This document shows positions 18,848-27,100 of a stretch of DNA of 64,000 nt, piece by piece. This DNA is from Enterobacter mori LMG 25706 (GTDB taxonomy: Bacteria; Pseudomonadota; Gammaproteobacteria; Enterobacterales; Enterobacteriaceae): contig NZ_GL890776.1 of the NCBI RefSeq assembly GCF_000211415.1, positions 246,524 to 310,523 of the forward strand. Reading direction: 5' to 3'. Position 1 is the first letter of the stretch. Each line of letters opens with the position of its first letter. The position numbers and the translations under genes were made by a program. A model generated the notes under the pieces. The model was not told where the DNA came from. It saw nothing but the letters and a program-made list of their open reading frames with translations, and made no database searches.

Positions 18848-19060
18848 TTACAGTGCAGTGACATTACCGGCCGCAGGGCCTTTAGCGCCATTTTCAATGG
18901 TGAAGGATACTTTCTGACCTTCATCCAGAGTTTTGAAGTTATCGCCCTGGATTGCAGAGAAATGCACGAATACATCTTTGCTGCCGTCGTCAGGAGTGAT
19001 AAAGCCAAAACCTTTATCTGCGTTGAACCATTTTACTAAACCAGTCATTTTATTAGACAT
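18848..19060 (-). CDS. CspA-family cold shock protein (CspB/CspG-like)
   Basis: A 70-residue cold-shock domain protein. RNP1 (KGFGFI) and RNP2 (VFVHF) motifs are intact, so it should bind single-stranded RNA and DNA and act as an RNA chaperone. The N-terminus [20 protein letters not shown] is that of the CspB/CspG/CspI group; CspG is the closest by eye. AAGGA precedes the ATG. A long 5' untranslated leader is expected for this group and could cover 19061-19220. A shifted 70-codon reading frame on the same strand (18796-19008) is an artefact often seen with csp genes. Confidence 0.95.
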   Translation of the reverse strand: MSNKMTGLVKWFNADKGFGFITPDDGSKDVFVHFSAIQGDNFKTLDEGQKVSFTIENGAKGPAAGNVTAL

Positions 19061-19148
19061 AGATAATTCCTTAATTTATGAGCCACATAGTGCGGCGATG
19101 ATGGCCTGTATTGAGAGAGTTACTCATTTGGCACTTAGGAGAAGGCTC

Positions 19149-19214
19149 ATGAAGAAGGGATATCTAAGGATAACACCTGAACTGAGGACTGCTTTACTAA
19201 AACTGCTTTCATAA
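19149..19214 (+). CDS. Possible 21-residue small ORF
   Basis: ATG at 19149 is preceded by AGGAG with a 7-base spacing, an excellent ribosome-binding site, and encodes 21 residues (MKKGYLRITPELRTALLKLL plus Ser) that could form a basic amphipathic helix. It lies divergently upstream of the csp gene, opposite its presumed leader. No homologue is recognised; it may also be chance. Confidence 0.3.
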   Translation: MKKGYLRITPELRTALLKLLS

Positions 19215-19371
19215 GGTCTGTTTTCCAAACCGATGACGCTATTAAGACATAGAATATTTATTACCGCAATGTAAATATTATTTTATTTTAACCATTTAAA
19301 CACCCGGATGGCTGAACGGCTGATAATATCCTGAATACCCTATTAGCTGCCGCGGCCTGGCGAGAACCCAA

Positions 19372-19431
19372 TATCCGCACCGTAGCGTGTCGCCTGCGCC
19401 TGGAGCGGTGATTGATACGCTTAAAATTTAG
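19372..19431 (+). pseudogene. Decayed copy of a LysR gene 3' end
   Basis: Sixty bases encode YPHRSVSPAPGAVIDTLKI followed by TAG. They match the last 60 bases of the intact LysR gene (18379-18438) at 49 of 60 positions and 16 of 19 residues, in the same orientation. Nothing upstream extends the match. This is either the stump of a second LysR gene or a 3' end left behind by insertion of the ynfU-csp segment. Confidence 0.7.
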
Positions 19432-19555
19432 GGCAGCGTTGTCATTCTGGAAGGCGCCTCGCAAACCGCAAAGTAACCTTATGAAATTCAGCGTTATATC
19501 TTTTCCTCAACGGGTCGCGGTCGTAAAGTGCCTGCGTTGCGGCACATCCGCAATC

Positions 19556-19705
19556 GGGCGTAGGAACCCGTCAACCATATAGCGACATTACGTATGTCGC
19601 AGCAGTGCCGATCTCGTTACAATAGCGGTGGCGCTGACGGAGCAGCCGTAAGGCTGGCCGTTTTTCTATATGGGCGGTATTCCTACCTCTGTCAGCGCTA
19701 CCCCC
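19556..19705 (+). ncRNA. C4-like antisense RNA / structured leader
   Basis: A compact structured segment precedes a small gene. It contains a perfect hairpin (GCGACAT/ATGTCGC, 19582-19600) and a long stem pairing 19627-19642 with 19687-19702 (two mismatches in 16). That long stem encloses a small hairpin CAGCC/GGCTG (19643-19656) and the single-stranded segment 19664-19686. This segment carries TTCTATATGG and TTCCTAC. The first is the exact complement of CCATATAGAA at 19741-19750, which overlaps the Shine-Dalgarno of the next gene; the second complements GTAGGAA at 19711-19717. The same two targets also occur upstream (GTAGGAAC 19560, CCATATAG 19575). That layout (a1 b1, b' a', a2 b2 at an RBS) is the hallmark of phage P1/P4 C4-type antisense RNAs. 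Confidence 0.6.
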
Positions 19706-19710
19706 CGAGC

Positions 19711-19752
19711 GTAGGAACTCAAAGGGTGGTTATATAAACTCCATATAGAAGG
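19711..19752 (+). promoter_or_regulatory. Antisense target covering the ribosome-binding site
   Basis: GTAGGAAC (19711) and CCATATAGAA (19741) repeat the upstream elements at 19560 and 19575 and are complementary to 19664-19686. The second runs into AGAAGG (19747-19752), the only good Shine-Dalgarno for the ATG at 19762. Confidence 0.6.
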
Positions 19753-19761
19753 ATGCCTTGT

Positions 19762-20217
19762 ATGGCTACTATCCCAACCCTGACTTACCTTCCATCTGAC
19801 GAAAACGCCATTCTGCAACTTATCTCCCGACCGCTTCCGGCTGATGCCGATCTATTTGACGTCGCCGACAACTGCGCCGCGCTGGTGAGCGTGCTGGTCG
19901 AAACCGATGATGCCACGAGCCGTACTGCGCTGTGTGAGCGTCTTCTTCAGGCCCTGCGCAGGCTGCGTAAACTCTGCGATGTCGATCTTCCTCCCCATCT
20001 GATAGAACAGTTGATCATGGGTGAGAAAATGAACTCCTGTGTGCCGGATTGCTGGCAGGACACCCTGACTCAGGTGGACTATGTTCTGGCGCTGACACAG
20101 GCGGTTATGGGTGGAACACTGCCCGCTGACGTAGCGAAAGAGCTGACAGGCCTGCTGCACGATATGGTGTGGCTGCTGGCTGAGTTTGTGAAAGAGCCGC
20201 GCATTACTGCGCATTAA
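19762..20217 (+). CDS. Uncharacterised helical protein under a C4-like leader
   Basis: A 151-residue cytoplasmic protein, predicted mostly helical, with no signal peptide or membrane span and five Cys scattered along it. I do not recognise a characterised family. The ATG at 19762 is chosen because AGAAGG lies 9 bases upstream; the in-frame ATG at 19753 directly abuts that site. In phages with C4 RNA the controlled gene is a cell-division inhibitor or antirepressor operon, but this protein is not an obvious member of those families. A GC-rich hairpin follows the stop. Confidence 0.75.
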   Translation: MATIPTLTYLPSDENAILQLISRPLPADADLFDVADNCAALVSVLVETDDATSRTALCERLLQALRRLRKLCDVDLPPHLIEQLIMGEKMNSCVPDCWQDTLTQVDYVLALTQAVMGGTLPADVAKELTGLLHDMVWLLAEFVKEPRITAH

Positions 20218-20231
20218 GGACGCTGACGGGC

Positions 20232-20249
20232 AGGGGCGGCAGCGCCCCT
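20232..20249 (+). terminator. Hairpin after the C4-controlled gene
   Basis: AGGGGCG-GCAG-CGCCCCT followed by TT, 15 bases after the stop codon; a probable weak terminator. Confidence 0.55.
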
Positions 20250-20272
20250 TTGAAACCATGTAATTAATGCGA

Positions 20273-20674
20273 TCAGTTCCCGGTATCCAGAAGCGACGTA
20301 CCGTAGGAGTTGTCGATAGTACAAAGCCAGCGACCGTCGCTTTCCTGCCGAAAAACATAGGTCGCGCGACGCGACATTTCTGTTATCCCATCCTGACCAT
20401 CAGGAAAACGCAGTACGGTTTCCATGATAACGAGGGCATTGCCGCCACCTTCGATTACCTGCATCTCCCCTTGTTCCACAATCAATTGGTCCTGGAAATA
20501 ATCCGAGATGGCAATAAACGCTCTGCGGATATTGTCTTTGCCTTTCACGGTCATGCCGGGCTTGACCACCAGAGCCGCGTCGTCGGCGTAGTACTCCATC
20601 AGGGCGTTATAGTTTTTGGTGGTGATGGCGTGGTCACAGGATTCGATTATCTGGCGTAGGGGATGTGTGGTCAT
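20273..20674 (-). CDS. NTF2-like (SnoaL/DUF4440-type) protein
   Basis: A 133-residue protein of the NTF2-like fold: helical N-terminus with NYNALMEYYADDAALV, then KGKDNIRRAF and a curved sheet ending in the GRWLCTIDNSYG segment typical of this group. Such proteins are small enzymes or ligand-binding proteins; no reaction can be assigned. The ATG is clear (MTTHPLRQIIES). It is a lone gene convergent to the C4-controlled gene. Confidence 0.8.
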   Translation of the reverse strand: MTTHPLRQIIESCDHAITTKNYNALMEYYADDAALVVKPGMTVKGKDNIRRAFIAISDYFQDQLIVEQGEMQVIEGGGNALVIMETVLRFPDGQDGITEMSRRATYVFRQESDGRWLCTIDNSYGTSLLDTGN

Positions 20675-20792
20675 GCGCGATTCCTTGTTATGGGGTAAAC
20701 AGGTATTAACGTAACAGCCTGGCGCGTTTGTATAGCTACCAGGTTTTATGGCTGGGAACGTTGGGGGGAAGGAGTGGGGGAGGTAACGTTAG

Positions 20793-20817
20793 GTCTGCTA
20801 AGAGCGATCAGCGGACG
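20793..20817. repeat. GTCYGCT...AGCGGAC dispersed hairpin, variant B
   Basis: GTCTGCT-AAGAGCGATC-AGCGGAC, an imperfect dyad of the same kind as those near 31278, 34960 and 36203. Confidence 0.5.
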
Positions 20818-20893
20818 TTCCTAATTCCTTTAAACAATCCTCCAGGGAGGATATGATAAAAATATACAGCCATAAAGCCTACAGGGAGTTGAC

Positions 20894-21268
20894 ATGACAT
20901 TGTTTGAGGAATGTAAGGACCTGCTCAAGACAGATTTTAATGTTATGGAAGGGGATGATTTGAGTGCGGTAATGGATATTTTTCATCAATATCCATGGCA
21001 TAGCGGTGATCTCAAATGGTCGGAAATGGACTTTAGCGATTATGAACCTAGTCATGAGATGTTTAAAGTGAGCGACTTAGGCAATGAAACTGTATTTGTC
21101 GTAGCGGATGATGCGAATGTGCCCGTGTTCAGAACCCATCTACAACTCATTGTAGATAATATCTACGATGTAATCGCCCTGTCACCTAAGCTATTTATTT
21201 TTAACGATAAGATAATGATTAAGCCTTTATTCCCTCATGATCTTATAAGGTTTGGTCTGCGAAAGTGA
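20894..21268 (+). CDS. Uncharacterised acidic protein, immunity-protein-like
   Basis: A 124-residue, clearly acidic, soluble protein encoded by AT-rich DNA unlike the backbone. It contains a Trp/Asp-rich patch (HQYPWHSGDLKWSEMDFSDY). Small acidic proteins of this size in variable loci are often immunity proteins of contact-dependent or bacteriocin toxins, but no toxin gene lies beside it and I do not claim the family. The ATG follows AGGGAG by 7 bases. Signs of transfer: low GC, hairpin repeats on both sides (20793 and 21323). Confidence 0.7.
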   Translation: MTLFEECKDLLKTDFNVMEGDDLSAVMDIFHQYPWHSGDLKWSEMDFSDYEPSHEMFKVSDLGNETVFVVADDANVPVFRTHLQLIVDNIYDVIALSPKLFIFNDKIMIKPLFPHDLIRFGLRK

Positions 21269-21322
21269 TGAGCAGAAATGCTGACCACCTCCCCGTTGCT
21301 CAACAAAGACTGTTGTTCTCCA

Positions 21323-21348
21323 GGTCCGCTCCTGGCACAAAGCGGACC
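21323..21348. repeat. GTCCGCTCCTGGCACAAAGCGGAC hairpin, variant A
   Basis: An almost perfect dyad (GGTCCGCT ... AGCGGACC). The same element occurs at 32279-32306, 35534-35560 and 36921-36947. Confidence 0.65.
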
Positions 21349-21530
21349 GCACCAGGAATAACAATTACCCTGTTAGCGCCAACATCAAAGAAACAGCGGA
21401 TGCTGCACAACGCGCGATAAGAAGCAGGCTTACGTGCGCAGCGACGATTGGCAGACTGGTCTGTGAAGATTTATGCGACGGTCAGAGCAATGCAATCCCG
21501 CATTGTTACCGGCCATCTCGTTTTAGCGTG

Positions 21531-21746
21531 TTAAAGGGCTAAGACAAGGTTTCTGATCTTTTCAGCCTTTTCAAAATGGTCCAGTTTCATCTCCATAATC
21601 CACCAGTGCGCCACTTCCATTAGCAGTTCAGGATCGTCATTTTTATTAGCAAAAAAAGCATAAAACGAAAGCCCAACATGGCTTCCCTTCGAGGCAATTT
21701 TTGAATCACAGATCCGGATGATTTTTTCCTTCATTCCTTGCCGCAC
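21531..21746 (-). CDS. Small conserved protein, DUF6500-like
   Basis: A 71-residue soluble protein, rich in Lys and Glu, containing SKGSHVGLSFYAFFANKNDD and HWWIMEMKLDHFEKA segments. I associate it with the DUF6500 group from memory, with moderate certainty; no function is known. GTG at 21746 is preferred because AAGGAG lies 5 bases upstream; the ATG four codons later has no spaced site. Divergent neighbours are unrelated. Confidence 0.65.
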   Translation of the reverse strand: MRQGMKEKIIRICDSKIASKGSHVGLSFYAFFANKNDDPELLMEVAHWWIMEMKLDHFEKAEKIRNLVLAL

Positions 21747-21776
21747 GTCATCTCCTTTACTCTTTTCATGTTCGGG

Positions 21777-21813
21777 CTAAAAAAAAGCCGCAAGCAGATG
21801 GCTGCTTGCGGCT
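21777..21813 (-). terminator. Terminator of the yebG paralogue
   Basis: On the minus strand a 12-bp perfect stem (AGCCGCAAGCAG/CTGCTTGCGGCT, 21786-21813) is followed by eight T. Confidence 0.92.
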
Positions 21814-21842
21814 ACAGGATCGTTGATGACGCATTCTGAGAA

Positions 21843-22160
21843 TCAGGCCGCTTTTACAGCCCTGATCTTTTTCGTGTCAGCCGCATCGGATTCAGTTTTA
21901 TCCGTTGTAGCTGGGGCAGTGAGATCGGGAAGTTTGCTGGTACGCAGAATATGCTGCACGGTCTCTTTCTGCTCGGCGAGATACAGGCCAAGATTCTCAG
22001 CCTGCGTTTCATCCATCTGCATTCCGCTTTGCAACAGCCAGTCGGTGAACGCGTCTGCCATATCGAGCAGCTTGTCGTGAGCGTCAGCTTCTTTCTTACT
22101 GGCAAAAGTCATTTTCTCTTCACCTTTTCTTACGACAACAAATTTTGTTTCAACAGCCAT
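21843..22160 (-). CDS. yebG: YebG paralogue, SOS-inducible protein
   Basis: A 105-residue homologue of E. coli YebG, a LexA-controlled protein of unclear function. The first 60 residues align well (MAVETKFVVVRKGEEKMTFASK versus MAVEVKYVVIREGEEKMSFTSK), and the C-terminal tail is Thr/Asp/Lys-rich and divergent. The start at MAVETK was chosen; an in-frame extension upstream crosses the LexA box and is not coding. In E. coli yebG is near purT, so this copy at a different locus is probably a second paralogue. Terminator and operator frame it as a one-gene SOS unit. Confidence 0.88.
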   Translation of the reverse strand: MAVETKFVVVRKGEEKMTFASKKEADAHDKLLDMADAFTDWLLQSGMQMDETQAENLGLYLAEQKETVQHILRTSKLPDLTAPATTDKTESDAADTKKIRAVKAA

Positions 22161-22174
22161 CGTGCACCTCGTTA

Positions 22175-22194
22175 TACTGTAATTATATACAGTA
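22175..22194 (-). promoter_or_regulatory. LexA box of the yebG paralogue
   Basis: TACTGT-AATTATAT-ACAGTA matches the LexA consensus (CTGT-N8-ACAG with flanking TA), 15 bases before the start codon, so it should cover the promoter. Confidence 0.92.
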
Positions 22195-22230
22195 TAACAG
22201 CTACAGATCGAAGTTGCAGCAAAATATGCA

Positions 22231-22584
22231 TTACTGGCGCAGTTGCTGTGTTTCCGGGCCACCCATGCTCCGCCGCCATGCCCCAGGTGCCTGACCATAC
22301 TGACGCTTAAAGCTGCGGTTGAAGGACTGCTGGGAGTCAAAGCCCAGCGCGATCGCCACGTTCAAAATCGGCTCGTCGCTGTGGGTTAAGCGCTCAACCG
22401 ATTTTTGCAGCTTTTGCGCGCGAATATACCCGGCGAGGGGATAGCCCGTATGTTCTTTGAACAGGCGCTGGAGATGCCATTTTGAGTAGCCAGAGCGCCG
22501 GGCGACTGACTCAATATCCAGACGGCTATCCAGGTTGTTGTCGATCCAGTCGAGTAAATCATGCATAAATGCGCCAGTGTTCAT
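22231..22584 (-). CDS. rarA: AraC-family activator RarA
   Basis: A 117-residue MarA/SoxS/RamA-type regulator consisting only of the two helix-turn-helix AraC DNA-binding domain (RSGYSKWHLQRLFKEHTG and the second LGFDSQQSFNRSFKRQYG). In Klebsiella and Enterobacter RarA activates the adjacent oqxAB efflux operon and contributes to multidrug resistance. ATG at 22584 follows GGGGGT by 6 bases. It is transcribed divergently from oqxA, and the 337-base gap between them contains a candidate marbox. Confidence 0.9.
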   Translation of the reverse strand: MNTGAFMHDLLDWIDNNLDSRLDIESVARRSGYSKWHLQRLFKEHTGYPLAGYIRAQKLQKSVERLTHSDEPILNVAIALGFDSQQSFNRSFKRQYGQAPGAWRRSMGGPETQQLRQ

Positions 22585-22921
22585 GTTGTTACCCCCACGC
22601 TGCATAGAGAAAAGTATCTTTATCTGTTGCATTTAAAGGTGGCGCGTTTTTGTATTAATTGCAAGTTTTATTGTTGCATTTAAATGCCTGACCGAAACGG
22701 GTGTTTTAACATCGACTCAAATAGCACATAAAGTGCAACAATTATTCTTGCACTTAATTAAGCGCCTTCCTACAATCGCCGGGAATAGTGTATTCGCAAC
22801 TGTTACAGTTTTGTGGCGATGAACGACACAAATGGCCTTAAGCCAGCCACCGGACAAAGGAAGTGGCGCAGCGCCTCCCGCTGCGTCTTGCCCGGCGGCT
22901 ACAATTACCGGAATAAAAATA
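22585..22921. promoter_or_regulatory. rarA-oqxA divergent control region
   Basis: A 337-base region without genes. It contains TGTTGCATTTAAA twice (22625-22637 and 22672-22684), an inverted relative (22727-22740, reading TGTTGCACTTTATG on the minus strand) and CTTGCACTTAA (22747-22757). These are candidate operators for OqxR or RarA. The 3' part (about 22800-22921) is untranslated leader; an in-frame extension of oqxA into it was rejected because family members start at MSLQKTWG. Confidence 0.55.
22721..22740. promoter_or_regulatory. Candidate marbox
   Basis: ATAGCACATAAAGTGCAACA agrees with the MarA/SoxS/Rob box consensus AYnGCACnnWnnRYYAAAYn at all but two defined positions. Confidence 0.5.
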
Positions 22922-24097
22922 ATGAGCCTGCAAAAAACCTGGGGTAACTTTCATCTGAGTGCGCTGGGGGCGATGTTCGCCTCCGTGCTGCTCGTCGGGT
23001 GTGATAACAGCGTCGCGCAAAACGCTGCGCCACAAGCACCCGCTGTCAGTGCCGCTAACGTGGTCGTGAAATCCATCAGCCAGTGGGATAGCTTTAACGG
23101 CCGGATCGAAGCGGTGGAGAGCGTTCAGCTACGTCCGCGCGTGTCCGGCTACATTGATAAAGTGAATTACACCGACGGCCAGGAAGTGAAGAAGGGCGAG
23201 GTGCTGTTCACCATTGATGACCGAACCTATCGCGCCGCGCTGGAACAGGCGCAGGCGAACCTGGCGAGAGCCAAAACGCAGGCCAGCCTGGCACAAAGTG
23301 AGGCTAACCGTACCGATAAGCTGATCAACACTCACCTGGTCTCACGGGAAGAGTGGGAGCAGCGTCGCTCGGCCGCCGTTCAGGCGCAGGCCGACATCCG
23401 CGCCGCGCAGGCGGCAGTTGACGCGGCTCAGCTCAACCTGGACTTCACCAAAGTGACCGCGCCTATCGACGGCCGCGCCAGCCGGGCGTTGATCACCAGC
23501 GGGAATCTGGTCACCGCGGGCGACACTGCCAGCGTCCTCACCACGCTGGTCTCGCAGAAGACGGTTTACGTCTACTTTGACGTGGATGAGTCGACCTACC
23601 TTCATTATCAAAATCTGGCCCGCAGCGGGCAGGGGGCGTCCAGCAATCACACGGCGCTACCGGTTGAGATTGGCCTGACGGGCGAGGAGGGGTATCCCCA
23701 TCAGGGCAAAGTGGATTTTCTGGATAATCAGCTAACGCCGAGTACCGGCACCATCCGCATGCGCGCGCTGCTGGACAACGCGCAGCGTCAGTTCACACCG
23801 GGACTCTTTGCCCGCGTACGCCTGCCGGGCAGCGCGGAATTCAAAGCCACGCTTGTCGACGACAAAGCGGTGCTGACCGATCAGGATCGCAAGTATGTTT
23901 ACGTGGTTGATAAAGAGGGCAAAGCACAGCGTCGCGATATCACACCGGGACGTCTGGCAGACGGGCTACGCATCGTGCAGCAGGGGCTGAACCCTGGCGA
24001 TAAAGTTATCGTCGAGGGTTTACAAAAAGTGTTTATGCCGGGTATGCCGGTTAACGCCAAAACCGTTGCCATGACAGCCACCAGCGCCCTCAACTGA
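22922..24097 (+). CDS. oqxA: RND efflux periplasmic adaptor OqxA
   Basis: Membrane fusion protein of the OqxAB multidrug pump, which exports quinoxalines, quinolones, chloramphenicol and others. It has 391 residues, the length of Klebsiella OqxA. A lipobox (LLVGC, Cys27) anchors it to the inner membrane. Lipoyl half-motifs (RPRVSGYIDKV and FTKVTAPIDGRAS) flank a coiled-coil hairpin of about residues 95-165. It starts at MSLQKTWG. oqxB follows after 24 bases. The outer-membrane channel is presumably TolC, encoded elsewhere. Confidence 0.96.
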   Translation: MSLQKTWGNFHLSALGAMFASVLLVGCDNSVAQNAAPQAPAVSAANVVVKSISQWDSFNGRIEAVESVQLRPRVSGYIDKVNYTDGQEVKKGEVLFTIDDRTYRAALEQAQANLARAKTQASLAQSEANRTDKLINTHLVSREEWEQRRSAAVQAQADIRAAQAAVDAAQLNLDFTKVTAPIDGRASRALITSGNLVTAGDTASVLTTLVSQKTVYVYFDVDESTYLHYQNLARSGQGASSNHTALPVEIGLTGEEGYPHQGKVDFLDNQLTPSTGTIRMRALLDNAQRQFTPGLFARVRLPGSAEFKATLVDDKAVLTDQDRKYVYVVDKEGKAQRRDITPGRLADGLRIVQQGLNPGDKVIVEGLQKVFMPGMPVNAKTVAMTATSALN

Positions 24098-24121
24098 TCC
24101 CTTGACCTGAGAATCCAACCC

Positions 24122-27100
24122 ATGGACTTTTCCCGTTTTTTCATCGACAGGCCGATTTTTGCCGCGGTGCTGTCGATTCTGATTTTTATCACAGGGTTAA
24201 TCGCCATCCCGCTGCTGCCGGTGAGCGAATATCCTGACGTCGTGCCGCCAAGCGTGCAGGTGCGCGCGGAGTACCCGGGCGCCAACCCGAAAGTGATTGC
24301 CGAGACGGTGGCGACGCCGCTGGAAGAAGCAATCAACGGCGTTGAGAACATGATGTATATGAAGTCCGTCGCGGGTTCCGACGGCGTGCTGGTCACCACC
24401 GTCACCTTCCGTCCGGGGACTGACCCGGATCAGGCGCAGGTTCAGGTGCAAAACCGCGTCGCGCAGGCCGAAGCGCGTCTGCCGGAAGACGTGCGGCGTT
24501 TGGGCATTACCATCCAGAAACAATCCCCGACGCTGACGCTGGTGGTGCATCTGTTTTCGCCCAACGGTAAGTACGACTCCCTGTATATGCGTAACTACGC
24601 CACGCTGAAGGTGAAGGACGAACTGGCACGCCTGCCCGGCGTTGGTCAGATCCAGATTTTCGGCTCGGGTGAATACGCGATGCGCGTCTGGCTGGATCCC
24701 AACAAGGTGGCGGCCCGCGGGCTGACCGCTTCGGATGTGGTCACGGCGATGCAGGAGCAGAACGTGCAGGTATCCGCCGGGCAGCTTGGTGCCGAGCCGC
24801 TGCCGAAAGAGAGCGATTTCCTGATCTCCATTAACGCCCAGGGCCGTCTGCATACCGAAGACGAGTTCGGCAATATTGTCCTGAAAACGACGCAGGACGG
24901 TACGGTCGTTCGCCTGCGCGACGTGGCGCGCATCGAAATGGGCTCCGGCAGCTATGCGCTACGTTCTCAGTTGAACAACAAAGACGCGGTCGGAATTGGT
25001 ATCTTCCAGTCTCCAGGGGCGAACGCCATCGATCTGTCTAACGCGGTGCGCGCGAAAATGGACGAATTGTCGACCCGCTTCCCGGAAGATATGAAGTGGG
25101 CGGCACCTTACGATCCGACCGTTTTCGTGCGCGACTCCATCCGCGCAGTGGTGCAAACGCTGCTGGAAGCGGTGGTGCTGGTGGTGCTGGTGGTGATCCT
25201 GTTCCTGCAAACCTGGCGCGCGTCGATCATACCGCTGATCGCGGTACCGGTTTCGGTGGTGGGGACCTTCAGCATTCTCTACCTGCTGGGCTTCTCGCTG
25301 AATACCCTGAGTTTGTTCGGGCTGGTGCTGGCCATTGGTATCGTGGTGGACGACGCCATCGTGGTGGTGGAAAACGTCGAGCGAAACATTGAAGAGGGGC
25401 TTGCTCCGCTTGCGGCGGCGCATCAGGCGATGCGGGAAGTGTCCGGGCCGATTATCGCGATTGCGCTGGTGCTGTGCGCGGTGTTTGTGCCGATGGCGTT
25501 CCTCTCGGGCGTTACCGGGCAGTTCTACAAGCAGTTTGCGGTGACGATCGCGATTTCCACGGTCATCTCCGCCATTAACTCGCTGACGCTCTCTCCGGCG
25601 CTGGCGGCACTGCTGTTAAAACCGCACGGCGCGCCGAAAGATTTCCCGACCCGGCTTATCGATCGTCTGTTCGGCTGGATTTTCCGTCCGTTTAACCGCT
25701 TTTTCCACCGCAGCTCGAACGGCTATCAGGGGCTGGTGGGCAAAACGCTTGGCCGACGCGGGGCGGTATTTGTGGTGTATCTGCTGCTGCTCTGTGCCGC
25801 AGGCGTCATGTTTAAAGCGGTTCCCGGCGGGTTTATTCCGACGCAGGATAAACTGTACCTGATTGGCGGCGTGAAGATGCCGGAAGGTTCATCGCTGGCG
25901 CGCACCGATGCGGTGATCCGCAAAATGAGCGAAATCGGGATGAATACCGAAGGCGTGGACTACGCGGTTGCGTTCCCGGGGCTGAACGCGCTGCAGTTCA
26001 CCAACACGCCGAATACGGGGACGGTCTTTTTCGGCCTGAAGCCGTTCGACCAGCGTAAACATACTGCGGCGGAAATTAACGCGGAGATCAACGCGAAAAT
26101 CGCGCAAATCCAGCAGGGCTTTGGCTTCTCCATCCTGCCGCCGCCGATTTTAGGGCTGGGTCAGGGGTCGGGGTATTCCCTGTACATTCAGGATCGCGGT
26201 GGTCTGGGTTATGGCGCGCTGCAAAGCGCGGTAAACACCATGTCCGGTGCGATTATGCAGACGCCGGGGATGCATTTCCCGATCTCGACCTACCAGGCTA
26301 ACGTACCGCAGCTGGACGTGCAGGTTGACCGTGACAAGGCGAAAGCGCAGGGCGTGTCGCTGACCGATCTTTTCGGTACGCTGCAAACCTATCTGGGCTC
26401 GTCGTACGTGAATGACTTCAACCAGTTCGGGCGTACCTGGCGCGTGATGGCGCAGGCCGACGGGCAGTTCCGCGACAGCGTGGAAGACATTGCGAATCTG
26501 CGCACCCGCAATAGCCAGGGTGAAATGGTGCCGATTGGCAGTATGGTGAATATCACGACCACCTACGGCCCGGACCCGGTGATTCGTTACAATGGCTATC
26601 CGGCGGCGGATCTGATTGGCGATGCCGACCCGCGCGTACTTTCGTCCTCGCAGGCGATGGCGCAGCTGGACGGAATGTCGAAGCAGATCCTGCCGAACGG
26701 GATGAACATTGAATGGACGGACCTGAGCTTCCAGCAGGCAACGCAGGGCAATACGGCGCTGATCGTCTTCCCTGTCGCGGTGCTGCTGGCGTTCCTGGTG
26801 CTGGCGGCGCTGTATGAAAGCTGGACGCTGCCGCTGGCGGTGATCCTCATCGTGCCAATGACCCTGCTCTCCGCGCTGTTTGGCGTCTGGCTGACCGGTG
26901 GCGATAACAACGTGTTCGTGCAGGTAGGGCTGGTGGTGCTGATGGGGCTGGCGTGTAAAAACGCGATTCTTATCGTGGAGTTTGCCCGCGAGCTGGAAAT
27001 TCAGGGCAAAGGCATTATGGAAGCCGCGCTGGAGGCGTGCCGCCTGCGTTTACGCCCGATTGTGATGACCTCCATCGCCTTTATTGCCGGGACCATTCCG

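Noticed and set aside
18796..19008. Second 70-codon frame on the same strand as the csp gene
   Set aside because: It is the shifted-frame shadow of the conserved cold-shock gene and lacks its own ribosome-binding site.
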